A stretch of 64,000 bases of DNA from Paenibacillus kobensis NBRC 15729 (GTDB lineage Bacteria; Bacillota; Bacilli; Paenibacillales; Paenibacillaceae): the NCBI RefSeq assembly GCF_004000825.1, contig NZ_BILZ01000005.1:62001-126000 (forward strand). Reading direction: 5' to 3'. Below, one piece after another: positions 55,154 to 63,780 of the stretch. A program made the position numbers and the translations under genes. A model generated the notes under the pieces. The model worked only from the letters and a program-made list of their open reading frames with translations. It was not told where the DNA came from and did not search any database. Position 1 is the stretch's first letter, and each line of letters opens with the position of its first letter.

Positions 55154-56494
55154 TTACTTCCCGCCCTGCTTCTCCGCAATCGCATTCCCCGCTTTAGAAA
55201 TCTCATTATAAGCCGCTTCAATCGACTTCTGCCCGAACATCACGGCATCCATCGTTTTCTTGTAGTTGTCCACCCACTCCGTCCAGCCTGCTGCAGCCGG
55301 GTAGAACGGCAGCGCCTTATCCAGCGCCGTATCGTACAACGCTTTGCCGAGCTTATCCTTCGGCTGCAAGGTAGGCTCGAGCGCTGTGTAGATCTCGTCG
55401 TAGATCGGGATGCCGAAGTTCAGGCCGTACGTTTCGCCGGCTTCCTTCTCCGTCACGAACCATTTGATGAAGGCTTTCGCCTCTTCCTTATGCTTGGAAT
55501 CGGTGCTTACGCTCAGGAAGATGGTCGGCTGTGCCCATCCGCCTCCTGCAGGTCCGACCGGAATGTTGACGACGTCTACTTTCCCCGGCAATAACTGCTC
55601 CAACGCGCCCACCGATCCGACTGTCGCACCGCGCGTCATGACTTTGCCGCTTGCCATAGGGTCCGCTTGCGGATCGTTCTCCTTGAATGCGCTGACCATG
55701 TCCGCAGGAGGAACGATTTTTTCTTTCCTGAAATCCGCATAGATGCCGTAGTACTTCATGAACAGCTCTTTGTCCAGATTAAACTTCTTGCCGTCCTCTT
55801 GAATGATTGGACCTTTGCCGTTCGCCGTCTGATAGTACTGATAGAAGTCCCACGTGTCCGAATCGCTGATCGGATAGACGTCTGCCGGAAGCTTGGCGCG
55901 AGCATTTCTCGCAAAGTTGAAATAGTCGTCCCACGTCCAATCTTTCTTCGGCAGCTCGATGCCGGCAGCCGTGAGCGCTTCCTTATTGAACGCTATGCCT
56001 TGCGCATTGCGGCTGATCGGAATGCCGTACAGCTTGCCGTCTATTTTCAAATTCTCCAACACCTTATCGTCAATGACGCCGGTGAGATCGATATCGGATA
56101 GATCCTCCAAGGTGCCTCTAGTCGCATATTCTTGAATATACGCCCCGTCCATATGAAGGACATCCGGCATCGAATGGGATGCGGCCAATGTCGGAAGCTT
56201 CTTCCAATAATCGTCCCATGCCATGTATTCAGGCGAGAACGTAATCGATGGGTTCTTACTCGTATACACTTCCTGGGTTTTCAGCATCGCCTGATGCCGG
56301 ATATCCGATCCTTGCCACATGATTTTGAGCTTCACCGCAGCAGCTTTGGAATTGCTCTTGCCGCTATCGGTCGAAGTACTCGAAGTGCTCGACTCTTCCT
56401 TGTCCGAACCGCCGCTGCCGCAAGCCGTCAATGCTACCATCGCCGCAAGCATCAATACCGTAAATCCTTTGGTAAGACTCTTTGTTTGCTTCAT
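55154..56494 (-). CDS. Sugar ABC transporter substrate-binding lipoprotein (CUT1)
   Basis: A 446-residue family 1 solute-binding protein. The signal peptide ends in LTACGSGG, a lipobox with Cys at about 26, followed by a Ser/Glu-rich linker. The mature part has the typical two-lobe pattern (MPDVLHMDGAYIQEYA, YGIPISRNAQGIAFNKEAL). It is the last gene of the operon after two permeases, the reverse of the usual order. The ligand is probably an oligosaccharide, and the neighbouring mannonate dehydratase suggests uronate-containing sugars. The ATPase is not encoded here, as is common when a shared MsmX-type subunit is used. Confidence 0.94.
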   Translation of the reverse strand: MKQTKSLTKGFTVLMLAAMVALTACGSGGSDKEESSTSSTSTDSGKSNSKAAAVKLKIMWQGSDIRHQAMLKTQEVYTSKNPSITFSPEYMAWDDYWKKLPTLAASHSMPDVLHMDGAYIQEYATRGTLEDLSDIDLTGVIDDKVLENLKIDGKLYGIPISRNAQGIAFNKEALTAAGIELPKKDWTWDDYFNFARNARAKLPADVYPISDSDTWDFYQYYQTANGKGPIIQEDGKKFNLDKELFMKYYGIYADFRKEKIVPPADMVSAFKENDPQADPMASGKVMTRGATVGSVGALEQLLPGKVDVVNIPVGPAGGGWAQPTIFLSVSTDSKHKEEAKAFIKWFVTEKEAGETYGLNFGIPIYDEIYTALEPTLQPKDKLGKALYDTALDKALPFYPAAAGWTEWVDNYKKTMDAVMFGQKSIEAAYNEISKAGNAIAEKQGGK

Positions 56495-56542
56495 TCTCTT
56501 GTCCCCTTTACCTTATATTTGGAGGCTGGAATTGCCATGTTG

Positions 56543-57379
56543 TTATCCTTTTAATCCGGTCGTTGCGATTCCCTCGACGAAATGCTTCTGGGCGAAGAAG
56601 AACAATATTGTGGACGGCACAACCGAGAGCAGCGACATTGCGAGCAGCCTGCCCCATTGGATTTCGAACTGATCCACGTACATGCGCAAAGCCAGACCGA
56701 CCGTAAATTTGCTGACCGAGTTCAAGTACAGCATTTGCGCGAAGAAGTCGTCCCAGCTCCAGATGAACGTGAAGATCGCTACGGTCACCAATGCGGGCTT
56801 GATTAGGGGCAAGACGATCCGGAAGAAAATGCCGTATACGGACGCTCCGTCGATCTTCGCCGCTTCATCTAGCTCCCGTGGGATGCCCCGAATGAATTGT
56901 ACGAGCAAGAAGATGAAGAAGGCGCCGCCGCCGAAGAAATGCGGGAGAACTAAAGGAATGTAGCTGTCCATCAGGTGCAGCTTATTGTAGAGAATATACT
57001 GCGGAACGATGGTCACCTGCCCCGGCAGCATCATCGTCAGCAATAGAATCGAGAACCACATCCCGCGAAGCTTGAATTTCAGACGGGCAAAGCCGTATGC
57101 GACGATCGCGCTAGTGAGAACGCCGCCCAGCACGTTCCAGAATTCCATCGTGAGCGTATTGAGGAAGAACCGTCCGAAAGTGAATTCCGGCGAGAACTGC
57201 CAGCCCTTGGAGAAGTTCTCCCACATTGGTGTGGAAGGCCAGATGGCAGGCGAGCTCATCTCGGCCGTCGTCTTAAGCGAAGCGCCCACCCACCAGATGA
57301 CCGGATACAGCATGAGGAGGGAGAACACAATGAGCAGCATATGGTTAGCGACGGGATTTTTGTTAAGCGATTTGTTCAC
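56543..57379 (-). CDS. Sugar ABC transporter permease (CUT1, MalG type)
   Basis: A 278-residue permease with six TM segments and the EAA loop ELDEAAKIDGASVYGIFFRI, where it meets the ATPase. It overlaps the first permease gene by four bases (ATGA) and is 48 bases before the binding-protein gene. Confidence 0.95.
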   Translation of the reverse strand: MNKSLNKNPVANHMLLIVFSLLMLYPVIWWVGASLKTTAEMSSPAIWPSTPMWENFSKGWQFSPEFTFGRFFLNTLTMEFWNVLGGVLTSAIVAYGFARLKFKLRGMWFSILLLTMMLPGQVTIVPQYILYNKLHLMDSYIPLVLPHFFGGGAFFIFLLVQFIRGIPRELDEAAKIDGASVYGIFFRIVLPLIKPALVTVAIFTFIWSWDDFFAQMLYLNSVSKFTVGLALRMYVDQFEIQWGRLLAMSLLSVVPSTILFFFAQKHFVEGIATTGLKG

Positions 57380-58329
57380 TTGGACTTCCCTCCATCGGTC
57401 TCGTAGAATACCCAGTAGCGCGATACGAGGAAGTTAATGGCCGTCATAAGCGCTACGATAACGAGAAGAATCCAGGCGAGCGCGGACGCGTACCCCATCT
57501 GATAATGCTTGAACGCCTTATCGTAGAGGAACAACGCATACATATAGGTCGAGTTGATCGGACCGCCCTGCGTAATGATGAAGGCGGAGGTGAACATTTG
57601 GAAGGAACCGATAATGCCGAGCACCAAGTTGAAGAACATAACCGGCGATAGCATCGGAAGCGTAATGTGAAAGAACTTTCGCACCTTCGAAGCGCCGTCG
57701 ACCGACGCCGATTCATACAGCTCGTTAGGAATCTGCTTCAGACCGGCCAGGAAGATGACCATCGTAGAGCCGAATTGCCACGTATTGAGCAGAATCAGCG
57801 TACCGAGCGAGGTATGAGGATTCGTAATCCATCCCATGCCCTCGATGCCGAACCATTCCAGCACGTGATTGAAATACCCATTCCGATTGAACATATTGCG
57901 CCACAGCGCGGATACCGCGATGCTCCCGCCAATGAGAGAAGGGAAGTAGATGGCCGTCCGGTACAGATTCATGCCCTTCACATTCTTGTTCAACAGAATC
58001 GCAACCATCAAGGAGAAGAACAGCTTAAGCGGGACGGAGAACAACACGAACATAAAGGTGACCTTGAGCGATGTCCGGAATTCGTTATCGTTCGTGAAGA
58101 TGTTGACGTAATTGTCGGTTCCGGTCCAGATCGGCGCTTCGAGCAGCGAATACTCCGTAAAGGATAAATAAAACGACTGGATGATCGGCCATGCCGTCAG
58201 CAGCAGAAAACCGAGCAGCCAAGGCGATATGAATAGGTAGCCTGCCAGATTGTTCTCGTTCGCGCCTCTGAGCTTCTTCATCAACCGCGGCTTCGTTGCC
58301 GCAGGCTTATACACGGCTTCAGCCTTCAT
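57376..58329 (-). CDS. Sugar ABC transporter permease (CUT1, MalF type)
   Basis: A 317-residue permease with six TM segments and EAA loop NELYESASVDGASKVRKFFH. The ATG at 58329 is chosen because GGGGGG lies 11 bases upstream; the frame is open to an ATG at 58368, which lacks a ribosome binding site. It is the first gene of the operon, and a cre-like site lies 45 bases upstream. Confidence 0.93.
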   Translation of the reverse strand: MKAEAVYKPAATKPRLMKKLRGANENNLAGYLFISPWLLGFLLLTAWPIIQSFYLSFTEYSLLEAPIWTGTDNYVNIFTNDNEFRTSLKVTFMFVLFSVPLKLFFSLMVAILLNKNVKGMNLYRTAIYFPSLIGGSIAVSALWRNMFNRNGYFNHVLEWFGIEGMGWITNPHTSLGTLILLNTWQFGSTMVIFLAGLKQIPNELYESASVDGASKVRKFFHITLPMLSPVMFFNLVLGIIGSFQMFTSAFIITQGGPINSTYMYALFLYDKAFKHYQMGYASALAWILLVIVALMTAINFLVSRYWVFYETDGGKSK

Positions 58330-58373
58330 TTCACGTTTGTCCCCCCTCGCAGCATCTATATGGCTCATTTTAT

Positions 58374-58387
58374 TGAAATCGCTTACA
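58374..58387. promoter_or_regulatory. cre-like site (CcpA) of the ABC operon
   Basis: TGAAATCGCTTACA fits the CcpA consensus TGNAANCGNWNNCA, close upstream of the first permease gene, where bound CcpA would block transcription. Confidence 0.6.
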
Positions 58388-58593
58388 CGTGTACATGCGG
58401 GAGAATTTAGAAATGGTTTGTTTTTTTACGGTCTTGATGCACTGTCTATTTGGCGCAACCCCTACCTATGTAGTAAAAAAGTAGCTTGTTGACATCCAAT
58501 AATTAGCCTTACGGATAGTTTCGACTGCCTGGTCCATTAACGTACAATTAGGAAGAGATGGAATTATCCAACTAGTGGAGGGGTTTTTTACGA

Positions 58594-59703
58594 ATGACAA
58601 GCAGAAAAATACTGCCTTTGGCCGAACCTTGTATTTACTCTTATTCTTCACATGCAACTGCCCTAGCTATTTTATCCAGTAATGAGGATTACTTGCCCTG
58701 GTTCCACAGTAACTACATTCAACTTTGCGGTCTCAAGGACTATAGAGTGGGTTATGATTTGCCTTTGGATTTCTATATGGGTCCGCGCAAAGATTCTAAT
58801 TACTATGTCAATACCAACTGGTTAACGTTCCTGAGCACGGAAAGGCAAATAGTGGAAAGCACCTGCGGAGATATTATTAAATATGTCATAGCGTGCATTG
58901 ACCAGAATCATTATGTAGCCTTGCATCTGGATGAGTTTTATATGGAAGACCGTTGGGCTTATCAAAGCACCAAATGGGATCATGAGAATTTAATCTATGG
59001 CTACGACCTGGAGAGACAAATTTTCCTCATCGCCGGTTTTAAGGGAACCAATCGTAAGTTTGAAGCATCTGAAATCCGTTTTGAAGCATTTAAAGAAGCC
59101 TACGATCAATGTGACGCCCAGAATCTTAACAGCTGGAGAAGTCAGATTATGTTGATCCGTAAAGTGGACAAAGCCGTCGATCCTTTCAAAGGAAACTATG
59201 TCTTTGATCTCGACTTGGTGATTGAATCCATAGAGGAATATCTGGAATCCAGAGATGCCTCTAAGAAATTTAGTATGTTCCAGAATCGTCTAGCTCATTT
59301 CGTTTTTGGTTTGGACGTTTACCAATCGATCATAACGAATTTGCCCGACTTCTCGAATGACTATAGACCGCTGCATGTGCTGCTAGAGCATAAAAGCTGT
59401 ATGGTGGAGAGGATCCAATACTTGAGAAACAACGGGTATCTGGCTGAAGAGGATTATACTTATTTACATGAATCTTATCGTGCGATGGTTCACACCTGCA
59501 TGGTCATGAGGAATACGCAGTTAAAATACATGTTTTCACGGGAGCGAGCGGCAGACCACCGCCTGCTTGACCGCATCATCACAGAGCTGGACCAGCTCGC
59601 TGTGTTCGAGCAAGAAGTTCTGGGGCATATGCTGGTTGTTCTGAAACAATCTCAAGGCAGGCAGGCCCATATGGAGAAAACCACCGTTGAAGTGCGTTCT
59701 TAA
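58594..59703 (+). CDS. BtrH-N/C39-peptidase-like protein, paralogue 2
   Basis: A 369-residue protein with HLDEFYMEDRWAYQSTKWDH and then ENLIYGYDLERQIFLIAGF, aligning in order with the protein at 49,719-50,732; both end in a long helical part. No signal peptide is seen. Cys residues occur at STCGDII and IACID before the His/Asp block. Function is unknown. The gene has its own strong ribosome binding site (GGAGGGG) and stands alone, divergent from the ABC operon. A long inverted repeat (ACCACCGT ... ACGGTGGT) spans its stop codon. Confidence 0.8.
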   Translation: MTSRKILPLAEPCIYSYSSHATALAILSSNEDYLPWFHSNYIQLCGLKDYRVGYDLPLDFYMGPRKDSNYYVNTNWLTFLSTERQIVESTCGDIIKYVIACIDQNHYVALHLDEFYMEDRWAYQSTKWDHENLIYGYDLERQIFLIAGFKGTNRKFEASEIRFEAFKEAYDQCDAQNLNSWRSQIMLIRKVDKAVDPFKGNYVFDLDLVIESIEEYLESRDASKKFSMFQNRLAHFVFGLDVYQSIITNLPDFSNDYRPLHVLLEHKSCMVERIQYLRNNGYLAEEDYTYLHESYRAMVHTCMVMRNTQLKYMFSRERAADHRLLDRIITELDQLAVFEQEVLGHMLVVLKQSQGRQAHMEKTTVEVRS

Positions 59704-59757
59704 CGCTTCGACGGTGGTCGGTGGAGAATGCCGTTAGTTAATTGGCCCGTTGTAGAT

Positions 59758-59789
59758 AAAAAGCTATGCAGCCGCAGCATGCATAGCTT
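59758..59789 (-). terminator. Terminator of uxuA
   Basis: AAGCTATGCA pairs perfectly with TGCATAGCTT; on the minus strand the stem runs into TTTTTATC, four bases after the uxuA stop. Confidence 0.75.
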
Positions 59790-59793
59790 CGTT

Positions 59794-60798
59794 CTATTGA
59801 ACCGCTATCCCGTCCAAGCTCCCGGCAGACGCCTTCTGTTCCGCCGCGGCGGCCTCCATCAACCCTTTGATATACCCTACGCCATATAGACGTCCGAGCG
59901 TCTCGTACCCGGGGTTCGTATTGTCTTCCCCTTTCATGGTCGGCACATGGTCGGGTCTTGCCGGACCGTCGAATCCGACCTCGACATACACTTTCATCGC
60001 CTCATACATGTCCGTCTTCCCGTCATCATGGAACGTCTCTTGGAATTTCTCCGGCGTTCCGACAACGTCGCGGAAATGCACGAAAAACAACTTGTTCTGA
60101 CTCGCAAAATGGCGGATGACATCCGGAATAGGCTCGCCTGCTGTCGCAAGCGTACCCTGGCAAAGGGTAATGCCGCTGTATTCACTCGGTACGAGATCGA
60201 TCGCGCGCTGCAGCGCATCTGCGTTGCGAAGAATGCGCGATACGCCGCGAATCGGGCTTATCGGAGGATCGTCGGGATGCAGAGCGAGTCTGACCTTCGC
60301 CTTCTCGGCAATCGGCACAATTCTCTCCAAGTAATAACGCATATTGTCCCACAATTGATCTTCCGTCACGATGCCTGCTTCCGTAAGCGGCGCGTTCTGC
60401 ATTAAGGCATGATCGTAGCTGGACACGAGCGCTCCGCCCCTCGTGCGCGTCGTCGTCGACGTGCGGAACCAATTGAATTGCGCCATGAAGTTATAGCATA
60501 AGACCGGAATGCCGAGCGCGCCCATATTCGAGACGAGCTCCCCCATCCATTCAATCTCTTCGTCGCGTCCCGGCAGACCTAGCTTGATCTTATTCGTCGG
60601 CGGCGCCGATTCGACGACTTGCAGTTCGATCCCATGATCCTCGTAGCGCTGCTTCATATGAAGCAAATTCATATAATCCCAAGACTTCATGCCGTTCTCT
60701 TCTCTCGGCAGCGGACCGACGGCATAATCGACGCCCATCTGCTTCGCGAGATGCCATAGCTGGTTCGGATGCGAAGTGAAAAACTCAGCTAGTTTCAT
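59794..60798 (-). CDS. uxuA: Mannonate dehydratase
   Basis: A 334-residue TIM-barrel enzyme that converts D-mannonate to 2-keto-3-deoxygluconate in glucuronate breakdown. Recognisable segments are LGLPGRDEEIEW, CYNFMAQFNWFRTSTTTRTR, LALHPDDPPISPIRG, the metal-binding region GITLCQGTLA and HFRDVVGT. Length and motifs fit the Firmicute UxuA group. AGGAG precedes the ATG. It lies downstream of an AraC-type regulator on the same strand, 81 bases after it. Confidence 0.95.
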   Translation of the reverse strand: MKLAEFFTSHPNQLWHLAKQMGVDYAVGPLPREENGMKSWDYMNLLHMKQRYEDHGIELQVVESAPPTNKIKLGLPGRDEEIEWMGELVSNMGALGIPVLCYNFMAQFNWFRTSTTTRTRGGALVSSYDHALMQNAPLTEAGIVTEDQLWDNMRYYLERIVPIAEKAKVRLALHPDDPPISPIRGVSRILRNADALQRAIDLVPSEYSGITLCQGTLATAGEPIPDVIRHFASQNKLFFVHFRDVVGTPEKFQETFHDDGKTDMYEAMKVYVEVGFDGPARPDHVPTMKGEDNTNPGYETLGRLYGVGYIKGLMEAAAAEQKASAGSLDGIAVQ

Positions 60799-60879
60799 GA
60801 CAGAACACGCTCCTTGATCGTCGTTAATAACCCCCGCAATTGTTTAATTGGTATCGTTCATTTCGATGTGATTGCTTCA

Positions 60880-62031
60880 TTAATTAGCGTCCCGGAACCC
60901 GCTTGGCGACAAACCTACCTTCTTTTTGAAAATTTGACTGAAGTAACGCGAATCGTGATAACCGACCCGCTTCGCGACCTCATAGTTTTTCAGATGCGTA
61001 TGCTTGAGCAATTTTTTGGCGTTGGAAATTCGGATGCGGGTCAGATGCTCGATAAAGGTGACACCCATTTCCGATTTGAATAAGGAGCTTAAGTAGGCAG
61101 GTGTAAGGAATACCTTCTCGGCGACATAATGCAGTGATACCCGATCATATTCTTCCTCCATCAATGTAACCGCTTTCTTAATTAGGCCGCGATTGAGGGT
61201 GTCGGAGGCGTGAGACGTCCCCCCCATTCCTTTAATCGCATCGCACACCGCGTCTTTCAGTTCATCCAGCGTGTGCAGCTGCATTAGCGCCGTAATGTTG
61301 GGCGTACGGCATAGATGGGGCTGCCCAAGTGCGGATTTGATCCGAAGCTGCAGACTGACCAGAAGCTGAAGCGTCGCGTCGACGATTTTTTTGACCGGCA
61401 ATGAACCGTTCCGTGTTAACGCCTCGTAGAAGCGATTCACCGCTTGCCGGGTTGCTCTGGATTCGGTGATCGAATCGCTGGTCAGGAGATACAGGAGCTC
61501 ATCCTCCACCTCTTGGGGATATTCGGCGTCGCTTGCGTACTCGGACATGCTGTTGTAGTAAATCGGCTGTGAATGGTTTTGGTAGAATCGGTGTTGCATG
61601 GCGAGGAGGGCTTGTTCGTATCCATGATGCAGATCCGACAGATGCAGATAAGGGTTGCTAATGCCAAGCGAGATCAATTGAGGGTTGAAGCTATGCTCTT
61701 CGTTGCAAATGCTGTTGTACAGCTCCGTTATGGATTCGCGGTCATCCCATGAGAAAATGACTCCGACATGCCCCTTGTCATCCGGTAGGACCGCGGTGTT
61801 GCTTGGCCCATGACGCTTGATAACGGCATACAGTTCTTCTACAGCGAATCTTCGGGACCATAAGTCCGCCTCTGCCGTACTAATGCTGAACAGAGCCAGA
61901 GCCGGGTAAGCGTAATAAGCGTGAAGCCCGTTCTCTTCCAGGCTCCTCTTCCTATCTCCGGCGGCCAAGCTGCTGCAGGTAAGCAGATCGTTCAGCGTTC
62001 GGACACGAACCATTAATCCTTGCTTCATCAT
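60880..62031 (-). CDS. AraC-family transcriptional regulator
   Basis: A 383-residue protein with a C-terminal double helix-turn-helix (VSLHYVAEKVFLTPAYLSSL, then KNYEVAKRVGYHDSRYFSQI). The N-terminal 270 residues resemble the receiver-less sensor part of AraC proteins in Paenibacillus but have no recognised ligand site. The ATG at 62031 has AGGAG five bases upstream; the GTG two codons earlier overlaps that site. It precedes uxuA and probably controls it and the uronate genes nearby. Confidence 0.9.
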   Translation of the reverse strand: MMKQGLMVRVRTLNDLLTCSSLAAGDRKRSLEENGLHAYYAYPALALFSISTAEADLWSRRFAVEELYAVIKRHGPSNTAVLPDDKGHVGVIFSWDDRESITELYNSICNEEHSFNPQLISLGISNPYLHLSDLHHGYEQALLAMQHRFYQNHSQPIYYNSMSEYASDAEYPQEVEDELLYLLTSDSITESRATRQAVNRFYEALTRNGSLPVKKIVDATLQLLVSLQLRIKSALGQPHLCRTPNITALMQLHTLDELKDAVCDAIKGMGGTSHASDTLNRGLIKKAVTLMEEEYDRVSLHYVAEKVFLTPAYLSSLFKSEMGVTFIEHLTRIRISNAKKLLKHTHLKNYEVAKRVGYHDSRYFSQIFKKKVGLSPSGFRDAN

Positions 62032-62079
62032 CAGCACTCCTCTCTTGAGAAAGGATGAATAAGTTAAGACGGCTCCCGG

Positions 62080-62733
62080 CTAATCCCCGATGTAATTTTT
62101 ATAGAAATCGAATCCCCTTACCAACTTCGTTTCCGTAAGTTCGACGTCGCCTAATTTGATCAGATCCAGAATTTCAGTATGCGAATCCGGAATCGAGTAG
62201 CCGGGGTGATCCTGGTTCGTTACCGTAATAAAGCGCATGATTTTCGTTTTGATGCTGTTCCAGATGTCGTATAGCAGCGCATTCCCGCTCCGCAAATAAA
62301 AGTAGCCGTGAAAGAGCATATCCAGCTCGACTAACCGGTACGGGTCCTCTCGATCGATCGCTTCCCGCATGCCGTCAATGACGCCTTCAAGGTAAGCAAT
62401 ATCCTTATCCTCCAGCACCTTCATCGTTGCGCGCAGCGCTTGGCCCTCGACCATCTGCCGCAGCTCATAAATATCTCGTATTTCCTGAGCCGTAATTTCG
62501 GAAACGGCCGAGCCTTTATTCATTTTGCCGACAATGAGACCTTCTTGCTTCAGCCTCTCGAGCGCTTCTCTCACAGGTGCTTGACTGACGCTGAATTGTT
62601 TCGCAATATCCAGAACGATCATGCGGTGCCCTGGCAGCAGTTCACCCTTCATAATCTGCCTCTTCAAGGTGATATAGACATGTTCGCTAAGAGAAATTGG
62701 ACTTTGCACGGACGGGGCTGATTCGATGGACAA
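62080..62733 (-). CDS. GntR-family regulator with FCD domain
   Basis: A 217-residue FadR-type regulator: winged helix (SEHVYITLKRQIMKGELLPG, SQAPVREALERLKQEGLI) and an FCD ligand domain with metal-binding His residues (LFHGYF, DSHTEIL). It starts at TTG 62733, nine bases after AGGTGG. A perfect 19-bp palindrome lies 39-57 bases upstream, a likely autoregulatory operator that could also control the divergent SDR genes. FCD regulators of this kind usually respond to sugar acids, which fits uxuA nearby. Confidence 0.92.
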   Translation of the reverse strand: MSIESAPSVQSPISLSEHVYITLKRQIMKGELLPGHRMIVLDIAKQFSVSQAPVREALERLKQEGLIVGKMNKGSAVSEITAQEIRDIYELRQMVEGQALRATMKVLEDKDIAYLEGVIDGMREAIDREDPYRLVELDMLFHGYFYLRSGNALLYDIWNSIKTKIMRFITVTNQDHPGYSIPDSHTEILDLIKLGDVELTETKLVRGFDFYKNYIGD

Positions 62734-62771
62734 ATGCTCCCACCACCTTGAATTTTGGTCATTTTTATTGG

Positions 62772-62790
62772 ATTATCGATAATCGATAAT
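62772..62790. promoter_or_regulatory. GntR operator, 19-bp perfect palindrome
   Basis: ATTATCGAT-A-ATCGATAAT lies in the divergent gap between the GntR gene and the SDR genes. Its form is that of known FadR/GntR operators. Confidence 0.65.
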
Positions 62791-62985
62791 TTGATGCTAG
62801 CCCCTTCAATCCGGAATGTCAAGATAAAAATGAAGCGCTTTAATTCCAACTCATCCACCGTAAAAAAACAAACAAAATCATAATTTTACGGCATCGCTTT
62901 TCGTTTCAATCGCTCGGTAAGATGGTCATGTAACGAGTCCCGGACATCGATGGGAATCCATGGTTCATAAGGAGGTGCACACGGT

Positions 62986-63780
62986 GTGCCCAGGAAAGTA
63001 GTCTTTATCGCGGATGCCGACAGCCCGTCTGGCGAGGGCCTTATCGCACGATTCAGCCAAGGCGGTTGGGATCTGATTCTGAACAGCAGCCAAGACGATA
63101 AGGAATGGGAAGACGTGATCCTTTTCTGCAAAGTCGCAGGCTCCAAGGTACTCATTACTCATGCCGATCTATGCAGCAGCCGCGACTTAACGACTATGCT
63201 GGATCAGGCCCAGGAGCTGCTTGGCCCGGTCGACGTCATGATTCACAATTGCTGCGTGATAAGACCAGCCGCTGTCGAAAGCTGCGAGGAAGCGGAATTT
63301 GTCGATATCATGCATCGAAATGCCAAATCCGCCTTCTTCTGTACGCAAGCCATCGGCCAACGAATGGCGGATAGAGGCAGCGGCAGCATCATCTTCGTCA
63401 GCTCCATTCATAGCGAGAAACCGACCGGAGCAGCCTTCGCTTACAGCACCTCTCAAGGTGCGGTGAAGATGCTGGCCCACGAAGCGGCGTTGTTTCTTGG
63501 CCGGTCCGGTATCCGCGTCAATGTCATTGAGATGGGCCCTGTCGAAGGGATGGACGTTGTTTTTCAAAGTCCTATTTCGGGACTTTATAACGACTTCCGG
63601 TACAAAATTCCCGGTACGAAGCTCGGAACAGCCAACGATCTGGCCGACCTTGCCTTCTTCCTTGCGGGAGATGAAGCCGGCTATTTGAACGGAGCAGACA
63701 TCCGACTGGACGGCGGCTTCCTCTTGCATTATATGGATCATCGCATGAACAAACCTGCCGAGGGGGAGACGCGATCGTAA
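62986..63780 (+). CDS. Atypical short-chain dehydrogenase-like protein
   Basis: A 264-residue protein of the classical SDR length, starting at GTG 62986 with AGGAGG ten bases upstream. The SDR body is clear (IIFVSSIHSEKP with the catalytic Ser; AYSTSQGAVKM with Tyr; C-terminal LNGADIRLDGGF). Two key features are lost: the NAD(P)-binding TGxxxGxG reads IADADSPSGEG, and the catalytic Lys four residues after Tyr is Gln (YSTSQ). It is probably not an ordinary oxidoreductase by itself. The next gene overlaps its stop by one base and encodes a normal SDR, so the two may act as a complex. Confidence 0.88.
   Translation: MPRKVVFIADADSPSGEGLIARFSQGGWDLILNSSQDDKEWEDVILFCKVAGSKVLITHADLCSSRDLTTMLDQAQELLGPVDVMIHNCCVIRPAAVESCEEAEFVDIMHRNAKSAFFCTQAIGQRMADRGSGSIIFVSSIHSEKPTGAAFAYSTSQGAVKMLAHEAALFLGRSGIRVNVIEMGPVEGMDVVFQSPISGLYNDFRYKIPGTKLGTANDLADLAFFLAGDEAGYLNGADIRLDGGFLLHYMDHRMNKPAEGETRS

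Noticed and set aside
62830-62845. Second cre site (GAAGCGCTTTAA) upstream of the SDR genes
   Set aside because: The AAGCGCTT core is offset by one base from the cre consensus, so the match is too poor.
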